Assembly (NCBI GenBank): GCA_046318675.1
Contig: JBKCUA010000030.1
Location: forward strand, 1-36,001
From: JBKCUA01 sp046318675
Lineage (GTDB): Bacteria > Pseudomonadota > Alphaproteobacteria > JAJTHO01
Reading direction: 5' to 3'
Length of the DNA: 36,001 nucleotides
The notes beneath the pieces are model-generated. The model did not search any database, had not been told where the DNA came from, and was given only the letters and a program-made list of their open reading frames with translations. The position numbers were made by a program, and so were the translations under genes. This document shows, one piece after another, positions 23,935 to 31,432 of this stretch. Positions within the stretch are counted from its first letter, which is position 1; every line of letters begins with the position of its first letter.

Positions 23935-24867
23935 TTAGTGAGTCCTAGTATAAGCGAGAAAAATATCTTCAAGATTGGGGGCGGCGATACTCATGTCCTT
24001 GAGCGGGATGGGGTTATCGGCCAAAGCCTTGAGGATACCATCCATGCGTTGCAGTTGCGGGTCATAGGTAAGATGAGCCCGCAGGTGGTTCTCATTTAGA
24101 TCAAACCCCAAAGCCGTCAAGCCAGCGGGCAAAGCAGGAATCGCCTCACTCAATTGCAAGGTCATGGTTTTATGTTGCACTTTGCTGAGCAGGTTGCTCA
24201 TGCTGTCCCGGGCGACAATGGCGCCCTTGTTGATAATGGCGACTTCATCGCAGAGGGTTTCGGCTTCCTCAAGATAATGGGTGGTCAAAATCACCGTTGT
24301 GCCCTGGCGGTGCAAATCCCGCACATAGGCCCAGAGTTGCTGGCGCAATTCAACATCAACCCCGGCGGTGGGCTCATCCAAAATCAGTATCTTGGGGTTA
24401 TGCACCAAGGCCTTGGCCACCATGAGGCGGCGGCGCATTCCCCCCGACAGGCTGCGGGCATAGGCATTGGCCTTATCGGCCAGCCCCAAGGCCTCCAGAA
24501 TCTCCATCGTCCGGCGTTTTCTGCTGGGGACGCCGTAAAGCCCGGCGTGGAGTTCCAAGGCCTCCTTGGGGGAGAAAAAAGCATCAATATTAATTTCCTG
24601 AGGCACAATGCCAATGCGCCGCTTGGATTCAATGCGATCGGTGTCAATGTTGAGGCCATCAATGGTAACAACCCCGGATGTTTTGCGGCACAAACCCGCC
24701 AGAATGTTGATAAACGTGGATTTCCCCGCCCCGTTAGGGCCAAGCAGGGCGAACATGCTGCCCTGGGGAATGCGAAGCGATAGAGATTCCAGCGCCGTCT
24801 TGGCGGGGTTTTTGCTGGTCTTGGGGTAAATCTTGACCAGATTTTCAGCAGCAACAGCAACACTCAT
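23935..24867 (-). CDS. ABC-2 type transporter ATP-binding protein
   Basis: A 310-residue ATPase starting at the ATG 24865-24867; the longer open frame contains repeat sequence only. Walker A is LLGPNGAGKS (41-50), the Q-loop is GIVPQE, the signature is LSGGMRRR, Walker B is ILILDEPTAGVD and the H-loop is TTHYLEEAE. About 80 C-terminal residues form the regulatory tail common to DrrA/YadG-type ATPases. Such proteins power ABC-2 permeases for drugs or polysaccharides, but no permease gene is adjacent. It is upstream of and translationally adjacent to the LOG gene and divergent from miaB. Confidence 0.9.
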   Translation of the reverse strand: MSVAVAAENLVKIYPKTSKNPAKTALESLSLRIPQGSMFALLGPNGAGKSTFINILAGLCRKTSGVVTIDGLNIDTDRIESKRRIGIVPQEINIDAFFSPKEALELHAGLYGVPSRKRRTMEILEALGLADKANAYARSLSGGMRRRLMVAKALVHNPKILILDEPTAGVDVELRQQLWAYVRDLHRQGTTVILTTHYLEEAETLCDEVAIINKGAIVARDSMSNLLSKVQHKTMTLQLSEAIPALPAGLTALGFDLNENHLRAHLTYDPQLQRMDGILKALADNPIPLKDMSIAAPNLEDIFLAYTRTH

Positions 24868-24902
24868 AAAGCGATGCGTAGGGGGCGATAGCGGCGACGT
24901 CA

Positions 24903-24937
24903 AGAGGTGCCCCTTTGAAAAATGCCCCTTTGAAAAA
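24903..24937 (+). repeat. Solo epsilon core with perfect 15-bp tandem repeat
   Basis: AGAGGTGCCC (24903-24912) runs into two perfect tandem copies of the 15-mer TGCCCCTTTGAAAAA (24908-24922, 24923-24937). It lies in the divergent gap between the ABC ATPase gene and miaB. Confidence 0.75.
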
Positions 24938-25000
24938 GATAGATCGCACGATTCACCGCTCTGGTCTTTTTGCAGGGTTTTCTTTATAAGCGTCTCTTGT

Positions 25001-26362
25001 ATGTCCTCCAAACACGTCCATATCAAAACCTTCGGCTGTCAAATGAATGTTTACGACAGCCGTAAAATGTTGAGCTTGCTTGCCCCCCTTGGCTATGCCG
25101 AAGTGGACACGGCGGAGGCGGCGGACTTGGTGCTGCTCAACACCTGCCATATCCGGGAAAAAGCCGGGGAAAAAGTCTATTCCGATTTAGGTCGCCTGCA
25201 TAAATTGAGCAGCCAGCGGCAAAAAAACGGCCAGACACCGATAGTTCTCGGGGTCACGGGCTGTGTAGCGCAGGCGGAACAAGATGAAGTTTTCCGCCGC
25301 GCACCTTATGTTGATCTGGTGGTAGGGCCGCAGGCGTATCACCGCCTGCCGGAGCTGGTGGCTGCCGCCGAAACCAAACACACGGGCCAGCGACCCCGCT
25401 GGAACGCCACCGATTTTACCCCGCAATCAAAGTTCGATGCTTTGCCCATGGCCGGGAGCAAGCAAGGGGTGAGCGCGTTTTTGACCATCCAAGAAGGCTG
25501 CGACAAATTCTGCACCTTCTGCGTCGTGCCCTACACCCGGGGGGCAGAGTATTCCCGCCCTGTGGCGGCCATTATGGAGGAAGCGCGCATTCTGATTGCC
25601 GAAGGCGCGCGGGAGATCACCCTGTTGGGGCAGAACGTCAACGCTTACCACCACAATGGCGTGGGTCTTGGAAAATTGTTGTTCTTGCTGTCTGCTTTGC
25701 CGGGGTTGGACAGGTTGCGTTATACTACGTCGCACCCACGGGACGTGGATGAGGAACTGATAGAAGCACACCGGGACTTGCCCAGCCTGATGCCGTTGCT
25801 GCACCTGCCTGTGCAGTCCGGATCGGATAAGATTCTGGCGACCATGAACCGCCGCCACACGGCGGACGATTACCGCCGGGTTATTGATCGGCTTAAAAAC
25901 GCTCAACCTGCCTTGCAGTTTACCAGTGATTTTATTGTTGGCTTTCCGGGGGAGACCGACGCCGACTTTGCCGCAACAATGAAGCTGGTGGAGGATGTCG
26001 GCTACGCGGCGGCGTTCTCGTTCAAGTACAGCCCCCGCCCCGGCACCCCGGCGGCAGTGCTGGAAACCCAGGTGCCGGAGGCAGTAAAAACCGATCGCCT
26101 CGCTGGGTTGCAGGCACTGTTGGCGCAACAGCAACACTCTTTTAACCTTTCTGTGGTGGGAACGATACAGCCAGTATTGATCATGGAGCCGTCCAAACGC
26201 CCCGGGATCATGTTTGGCAAAACCCCGTTTTGGCAGTCGGTGCTGGTCACTGGCACCGCTGAACCGGGGAGCATTACCCCCGTGCTGATAGAGGAGGCCG
26301 CCCCCGGCACCCTGCATGGCCGGGTCGCACATCAACCCTTGCAAGAGGCCACCGCCGCGTGA
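25001..26362 (+). CDS. miaB: tRNA-2-methylthio-N6-isopentenyladenosine synthase
   Basis: A 453-residue radical SAM methylthiotransferase modifying A37 of tRNAs reading U-initial codons. The N-terminal UPF0004 domain carries cysteines C13 (FGCQMN), C49 (NTCHIR) and C88 (TGCVAQ) for the auxiliary [4Fe-4S] cluster. The radical SAM cluster motif CDKFCTFC has C167, C171 and C174. A TRAM domain ends the protein. The ATG at 25001 sits directly before the conserved HIKTFGCQMNVYDS; the open frame upstream to 24833 is repeat-derived and not homologous. The stop overlaps the phoH GTG start (GTGA). Confidence 0.96.
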   Translation: MSSKHVHIKTFGCQMNVYDSRKMLSLLAPLGYAEVDTAEAADLVLLNTCHIREKAGEKVYSDLGRLHKLSSQRQKNGQTPIVLGVTGCVAQAEQDEVFRRAPYVDLVVGPQAYHRLPELVAAAETKHTGQRPRWNATDFTPQSKFDALPMAGSKQGVSAFLTIQEGCDKFCTFCVVPYTRGAEYSRPVAAIMEEARILIAEGAREITLLGQNVNAYHHNGVGLGKLLFLLSALPGLDRLRYTTSHPRDVDEELIEAHRDLPSLMPLLHLPVQSGSDKILATMNRRHTADDYRRVIDRLKNAQPALQFTSDFIVGFPGETDADFAATMKLVEDVGYAAAFSFKYSPRPGTPAAVLETQVPEAVKTDRLAGLQALLAQQQHSFNLSVVGTIQPVLIMEPSKRPGIMFGKTPFWQSVLVTGTAEPGSITPVLIEEAAPGTLHGRVAHQPLQEATAA

Positions 26363-27330
26363 CAACAACCCAGCAGCTTACCTTTGAAAACAATGCCCTT
26401 TTATTACAATTGCTGGGCGAGCATGATAAGAATCTTGATATAATAGAAGACGCCCTAGAGGTGCAAATCGCCACCCGAGGCAATCAAATTCAGGTGAGCG
26501 GTAAACCCGCCGCTGTGGGGGCTGCGGCGGCGGGGCTGCATTCCCTTTATCAACGACTTATCAATGGCCAAATGATTGATGCAGGTGATGTTGCGGCGGC
26601 GGTACGCCTTGCCCAAGCTGGGGCTTTGCCCGATGATGGCGATATTGCTGGTATTCGCACCCGTAAGCGCCTGATTAATCCGCGTACTAAAACGCAACAA
26701 CAGTATCTTGAGGCACTCAACCGGGATCAACTGGTCTTCGGCCTTGGCCCTGCCGGGACGGGCAAAACCTATTTAGCCGTGGCTAAGGCGGTGGAATTCA
26801 TGCTGGCTGGGAAGATCAGTCGCCTGATTTTGTCCCGTCCGGCGGTGGAGGCGGGAGAGCATCTGGGCTTTCTGCCCGGCGATCTGCGTAGTAAGGTCGA
26901 TCCCTACCTGCGCCCTCTGTACGATGCTTTGCACGATATGCTGCCCGCTGAGGAGGTCGAAAAACGCCTCGCCAATGGGGAGATTGAGGTTGCCCCTCTC
27001 GCCTTCATGCGTGGCCGCACATTGAGCAACGCCTTTGTGATTCTTGATGAAGCGCAAAACACCACCCATGTGCAGATGAAAATGTTCCTGACCCGCCTCG
27101 GCGAAGGCTCCCGCATGGCCATTACCGGCGATTTAAGCCAGGTTGACTTGCCCAAGTCCGTGCGCTCTGGCCTGCGGGAAGCGATTGCCGTTCTCGACGG
27201 CGTCGCCGGGGTGTCCTTCGTCCGCTTTCAGGATGAAGACGTCGTACGCCATCCCCTCGTAGCCAGAATTGTTAAAGCCTATGACAAGTTTGAACGTCGG
27301 CAGGGCAACCCGTATGAGGTGGAGAGATAA
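26359..27330 (+). CDS. phoH: PhoH-like P-loop ATPase
   Basis: A 323-residue PhoH family protein starting with GTG, overlapping the miaB stop as GTGA. Walker A is GPAGTGKT (130-137) and Walker B VILDEAQN (227-234), with the family stretch SRPAVEAGEHLGFLPGDLRSKVDPYLRPL between them. PhoH-like proteins are predicted RNA-associated ATPases, often next to the endoribonuclease YbeY. In alphaproteobacteria the usual order is miaB-phoH-ybeY; here no ybeY follows, and the next 297 bases hold only a zeta repeat and a variant epsilon end. Confidence 0.94.
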   Translation: MTTTQQLTFENNALLLQLLGEHDKNLDIIEDALEVQIATRGNQIQVSGKPAAVGAAAAGLHSLYQRLINGQMIDAGDVAAAVRLAQAGALPDDGDIAGIRTRKRLINPRTKTQQQYLEALNRDQLVFGLGPAGTGKTYLAVAKAVEFMLAGKISRLILSRPAVEAGEHLGFLPGDLRSKVDPYLRPLYDALHDMLPAEEVEKRLANGEIEVAPLAFMRGRTLSNAFVILDEAQNTTHVQMKMFLTRLGEGSRMAITGDLSQVDLPKSVRSGLREAIAVLDGVAGVSFVRFQDEDVVRHPLVARIVKAYDKFERRQGNPYEVER

Positions 27331-27453
27331 TGTTTTTTTATGCATTAAATATACATGGCCGGAGTGATTGATGTCCGATTATGTTTTTTGGCGTTCGCCT
27401 ACCCATAATAGACCAGTGTATCATAATGCACACAAATCCTAACATTGGCTAAT

Positions 27454-27617
27454 TTCCAGCATTAGCGCGTACCAACGCCGTTGCCTTGCAGGACGACCAC
27501 CGCTGCCTATTGCCCCCTTCTCCCGCGCAGCGGGGGAAGGTGAGGAAGGGGGTTTTTAAAATTTTTAAAATCAATGATTTGTCTTCATTCTTTACACTAT
27601 CATCAATAGAAGTGCCC
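27454..27617 (-). repeat. Repeat zeta, copy 2, with variant epsilon terminus
   Basis: 27454-27598 is the inverted counterpart of 5003-5146. Its GC-rich hairpin followed by TTTTT near 27553 could act as a rho-independent terminator for miaB-phoH. A variant epsilon core AGAAGTGCCC lies at 27608-27617, ten bases past the aceA stop. The rest of the phoH-aceA gap (27331-27453) holds nothing I recognise. Confidence 0.75.
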
Positions 27618-27627
27618 TACAGACGGC

Positions 27628-28938
27628 TCAGTGAAACTGATCCTTTTCCGTTGATTCCTTATACGCCGTGGTTGAGCTTGCACCGCCACTAATCGCTAAA
27701 GAAACAGCATCGAAGTATCCGGTGCCGACCTCGCGCTGATGCTTTGTCGCGGTGTAACCAAAAGCCTCAGCGGCGAATTCAGCCTGTTGCAGGCGGCTGT
27801 AGGCGGCCATGCCTTCAGTGCGATAAGCCCTAGCCAGCTCAAACATACTGTAGTTAAGAGCGTGAAACCCTGCCAAGGTAACAAATTGGAATTTATAACC
27901 CATTTCGCCTAATTCACGCTGGAACTTGGCAATCGTTTTGTCATCAAGGTTAGCCTTCCAGTTAAAGGAGGGCGAGCAGTTGTAGGCCATCATTTTGCCG
28001 GGGAATTCTTTTTGAATAGCTTCGGCAAAGGCCTTGGCCTCGGCCAGGTTGGGGCGGGACGTTTCCCACCACAGCAGGTCTGCGTAGGGCGCGTAGGCAA
28101 GACCGCGGGAGATGCAATGCTGCAAACCAGTACCGTTTTTAAGGCGATAGAACCCCTCTGAGGTGCGTGTGCCTTCCTCAATAAACGGACGATCACGTTC
28201 ATCAATATCGCTGGTGATCAGCTTGGCACTTTCGGCATCGGTGCGGGCAACAATAAGGGTTGGTGTACCGCAAATATCGGCGGCAAAGCGGGCAGCGTTA
28301 AGGTTACGAATATGCGCCTGAGTGGGGATCAGGACTTTACCCCCAAGGTGGCCGCATTTTTTTTCAGAGGCCAGCTGATCTTCAAAGTGCACGGCGGCGG
28401 CGCCAGCCTCAATGTACGCCTTCATAATTTCAAAGGCGTTGAGCGGACCACCAAACCCGGCTTCGGCATCGGCGATAATCGGGGCAAACCAGAAGGTTTG
28501 TTCCCCCTTATCTTCCATTGTGTCAATTTGATCGGCACGCTGGAGGGTTTTGTTGATTCTTTTTACCAGTTCCGGTCCCGAATTAGCGGGATAGAGTGAT
28601 TGATCCGGGTACATGGCCCCGGCAATATTGGCATCGGCGGCGACTTGCCAGCCGGATAAATAAATAGCTTCCAGCCCGGCCTTAACCATTTGCATCGCCT
28701 GATTACCGCTGAGTGCCCCCAAGGCATGAACAAATGGGCGATGGTGCAGCAATTCCCATAGCCGATTGGCCGTCAGGGTGGCTATGGAGTGCTCAACCCG
28801 TACCGAACCACGCAAGCGGCGCACGTCGGCGGGGGTGTAATCGCGGCGCAGACCAAGGAACCGCCCCTCGGGTGCTGTTGGTACCAGGGTATCGAAGCTT
28901 TCGGCTTTCTTATTAAACGATGAGGCGGTCTTGGTCAT
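27628..28938 (-). CDS. aceA: Isocitrate lyase
   Basis: A 436-residue protein of normal size for the short bacterial type. It cleaves isocitrate to succinate and glyoxylate in the glyoxylate bypass. The active-site loop KKCGHLGG (193-200, catalytic C195) and the metal-binding ADAEAGFGG (156-164) are intact; further conserved stretches are HFEDQLASEKKCGH and NCSPSFNW. It starts 13 bases after the aceB stop, with a Shine-Dalgarno TAGGAGAG overlapping that stop codon. It forms an aceBA operon transcribed leftward. Confidence 0.96.
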   Translation of the reverse strand: MTKTASSFNKKAESFDTLVPTAPEGRFLGLRRDYTPADVRRLRGSVRVEHSIATLTANRLWELLHHRPFVHALGALSGNQAMQMVKAGLEAIYLSGWQVAADANIAGAMYPDQSLYPANSGPELVKRINKTLQRADQIDTMEDKGEQTFWFAPIIADAEAGFGGPLNAFEIMKAYIEAGAAAVHFEDQLASEKKCGHLGGKVLIPTQAHIRNLNAARFAADICGTPTLIVARTDAESAKLITSDIDERDRPFIEEGTRTSEGFYRLKNGTGLQHCISRGLAYAPYADLLWWETSRPNLAEAKAFAEAIQKEFPGKMMAYNCSPSFNWKANLDDKTIAKFQRELGEMGYKFQFVTLAGFHALNYSMFELARAYRTEGMAAYSRLQQAEFAAEAFGYTATKHQREVGTGYFDAVSLAISGGASSTTAYKESTEKDQFH

Positions 28939-28951
28939 GGGAAGTACTCTC

Positions 28952-30544
28952 CTAAAGTTCGGCGTAACCGGTGATTGTTAAAAACTCGTAAAAGGTTGGT
29001 GAAAAAGTTAATTGGCGGAATAACGCCAGTGCCTTGGGCAGTGTCGGCAAGGAAACGGATTCTGTAAGCTTTTGGTACTCTTGCCTTAATAACTCTTCTA
29101 TGATCGCATCGGTGATTGCCCGGCCATCGGCCAGTGTCGCGCCGTGCACCCGCCATTGCCACACCTGGGCACGGGCAATTTCCGCCGTTGCCGCATCTTC
29201 CATGAGGTTGTGGATGGGGACACAACCCTGGCCATTCAGCCAAGCAGCGAGGTAGTGCAGGCTGACCTCAATATTGCCCCGAAGTCCAGCTTCGGTAATA
29301 GTGCCCGTAGGGACACGCAACAAAACATCCCGTGTTACGGCGTTGACATCGGGGACAATATGATGCTGGTGGGCTGTAGGCATCAAGCGATCAAAAACCT
29401 CTTTAGCCACAGCCACAAGAGCCGGATGCGCCACCCATGTACCGTCATGGCCATCGCTGGCCTCACGTTTTTTATCGGCGCGGACTTTTGCCAAGGCGGC
29501 GTCATTGGCCACCGGGTCATTTTTGATGGGAATCTGTGCCGCCATGCCGCCCATGGCATGGGCACCCCGGCGGTGGCAGGTGTTGATGAGCAGTCGGGAA
29601 TAGCCGCGCAAAAATGCCGTGGTCATGGTAACTTGCTGGCGATCAGGGAGGACAAAAGCTCTATGGCGGTTAAATTTTTTGATAAAGCTGAAAATATAAT
29701 CCCATCGGCCACAGTTCAGGCCAACGATATGATCCTTTAACGCAAACAAGATTTCTTCCATCTGGAACGCGGCCAGAATAGTTTCAATAAGCACCGTTAC
29801 CCGGACAAACCCACGGGAAAGCCCCAAATACTCTTCTGAAAATGTTATCACCTCTTCCCACAAACGGGCTTCTTGATGGTGTTCCAGCTTGGGCAGGTAG
29901 AAATACGCCCCGGTGCCCCGGCGGTGCAGCTCACCAGCGTTATGAAAGAGGAACAGACCAAAATCAACAAGGCTGCCACTAGCATTATAACCATTAATTG
30001 TTATATGTTTTTCTTCAAGGTGCCAACCCCGTGGGCGTACCATAAGGACGGCGGGTTTAGCATTGAGTTGATACTTTTTACCGCTGGTGGGATCGATATA
30101 GGAAATCGTGCGGCGCACGGCATCTTTCAAATTTTGCTGACCGTCCAACATGGCTGTAAAGACCGGGCTGCTGGAATCTTCAAAATCCGCCATGAAACAT
30201 GATGCGCCGGAGTTAAGGGCGTTGATGACCATCTTGCGATCAACAGGACCGGTGATTTCCACCCGGCGATCCTGTAAATCCGGAGGAATAGGAGCTACCC
30301 GCCATTGGGCATCAAAGCGGATATCTTTTGTCTCAGGCAGAAAATCAGGGAGTTCGTCGGTATCAAGGCGTTGCTGCTGCGCCTTGCGGGCGTTGAGTAA
30401 TGCCGTACGCTTGCCAGCAAAACGAACGTGCAGTTGACCTAAAAACGCCAAGGCTTCGGGGGTGAGCATAGCCTGCTGGCCAGCGGATAAAGGAACAGTA
30501 ACAGCAATTGATGGGGAAGACGAAGCAAAGGAAGATTTTACCAT
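28952..30544 (-). CDS. aceB: Malate synthase A
   Basis: A 530-residue enzyme condensing glyoxylate with acetyl-CoA to malate. Family motifs: FMADFEDSSSPVF (117-129), VRPRGWHLEEKH (169-180), YFYLPKLEHHQEARLW, LIETILAAFQMEEILF, GLNCGRWDYIFS and GAHAMGGMAAQIP, with the substrate arginine and the metal-coordinating acids in place. Length matches E. coli AceB (about 533). I chose the ATG at 30542-30544 over the TTG four codons upstream. It is first in the aceBA operon; an epsilon terminus and an alpha repeat are directly upstream (30590-30689), so its promoter must lie within or next to repeat DNA. Confidence 0.95.
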   Translation of the reverse strand: MVKSSFASSSPSIAVTVPLSAGQQAMLTPEALAFLGQLHVRFAGKRTALLNARKAQQQRLDTDELPDFLPETKDIRFDAQWRVAPIPPDLQDRRVEITGPVDRKMVINALNSGASCFMADFEDSSSPVFTAMLDGQQNLKDAVRRTISYIDPTSGKKYQLNAKPAVLMVRPRGWHLEEKHITINGYNASGSLVDFGLFLFHNAGELHRRGTGAYFYLPKLEHHQEARLWEEVITFSEEYLGLSRGFVRVTVLIETILAAFQMEEILFALKDHIVGLNCGRWDYIFSFIKKFNRHRAFVLPDRQQVTMTTAFLRGYSRLLINTCHRRGAHAMGGMAAQIPIKNDPVANDAALAKVRADKKREASDGHDGTWVAHPALVAVAKEVFDRLMPTAHQHHIVPDVNAVTRDVLLRVPTGTITEAGLRGNIEVSLHYLAAWLNGQGCVPIHNLMEDAATAEIARAQVWQWRVHGATLADGRAITDAIIEELLRQEYQKLTESVSLPTLPKALALFRQLTFSPTFYEFLTITGYAEL

Positions 30545-30589
30545 AGATAAAACCAACCTAGCCGATGGGCAGGGGGTGTCAATGGGGTG

Positions 30590-30603
30590 TTATAGAGGTG
30601 CCC
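30590..30603 (+). repeat. Solo epsilon terminus upstream of aceB
   Basis: TTATAGAGGTGCCC, abutting alpha copy 3. Confidence 0.75.
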
Positions 30604-30604
30604 T

Positions 30605-30770
30605 ATATAGCTGGTTGCACAATTAAAAGTATATTTGCAACCAGCGCACGGCACAAAGTGCCGCGGCCGAATGGCCGAACAAAAATAACTTATAGCGCGC
30701 TATAGACATTTGATCACGAGATTACCGCTTTACGTAGTAATATCTACATATTAAACGTAAAGCGGTATAA
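30605..30770 (+). repeat. Alpha copy 3 with partial beta and inverted repeat gamma
   Basis: Alpha (30605-30689) is nearly identical to copy 1. It is followed by the beta start, here forming the 14-bp palindrome TATAGCGCGCTATA, and then, instead of the rest of beta, by gamma: ACCGCTTTACGT (30724-30735) inverted as ACGTAAAGCGGT (30755-30766) and ending TATAA. This right half differs from copies 1 and 2, showing module exchange. It fills the divide between aceB and the peroxiredoxin stop. Confidence 0.85.
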
Positions 30771-30782
30771 CCCATCGCCAGA

Positions 30783-31322
30783 TTACGCAGCCTTCAACGT
30801 ATCGCCGCCAGTAGGCCGATTGCAGGCGCACAGCTCATCGGTTTGCAGGGCGTCAAGAACGCGCAGGACTTCCGCCGGGTTACGGCCTACTTTCAGATCG
30901 TTAACGCTGCTGAAGCGAATCACGCCTTCGGGATCGACGATGAACGTGGCGCGCAGGGCAACACCAGCCTCATGGTGAAGAATGCCAAGGGCGCGGCACA
31001 GCTCATGCTTAATGTCTGAGAGCCATGGAAATTTCATGTTGTTCAGGTCTTTATGGCTTATCTGCCAGTTCAGGTGTACGAAATCGGAATCGGTGCTGCC
31101 GCCGATGAGAAGGGTATCACGGTCGGCGAATTCTTTCGTTAATTTATTAAATTCAGCAATTTCTGTTGGGCAGACAAAGGTAAAATCCTTCGGCCAAAAG
31201 AACACCACGGCCCATTTGCCGTTCATGTCTTTGTTACTGAACGGGCGGAACGCTTTGTCCGGGTTGGTGCCTTGAACGGCGGTTACGTTAAAATGGGGAA
31301 ATTTGTCACCGACGGTGAGCAT
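30783..31322 (-). CDS. ahpC: Alkyl hydroperoxide reductase, 2-Cys peroxiredoxin
   Basis: A 179-residue thioredoxin-fold peroxidase. Peroxidatic C51 lies in FTFVCPTE (48-54). Resolving cysteine candidates are C165 and C167 in ELCACNRPTGGDTL, the tail typical of the Mycobacterium tuberculosis AhpC group, which uses AhpD rather than AhpF as reductant. No ahpD is visible in the window. A strong Shine-Dalgarno (TAAGGAGA, 31331-31338 on the minus strand) precedes the ATG. It reduces peroxides in the cytoplasm. Confidence 0.94.
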   Translation of the reverse strand: MLTVGDKFPHFNVTAVQGTNPDKAFRPFSNKDMNGKWAVVFFWPKDFTFVCPTEIAEFNKLTKEFADRDTLLIGGSTDSDFVHLNWQISHKDLNNMKFPWLSDIKHELCRALGILHHEAGVALRATFIVDPEGVIRFSSVNDLKVGRNPAEVLRVLDALQTDELCACNRPTGGDTLKAA

Positions 31323-31432
31323 GGTCTGTTTCTCCTTATAGGGTTGCTTGTCTTAAATAAGATTTATTCGCAAAAAAAACCAGTCTTAATCGGAAAAATT
31401 TTCCAACCATGATAGTCCTGACCTTCTTGAAT

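Noticed and set aside
24833..25000. N-terminal extension of MiaB with CPFEKCPFEK repeat
   Set aside because: The extension overlaps the divergent ABC gene and is encoded by the 15-bp tandem repeat; conserved MiaB sequence begins at the ATG at 25001.
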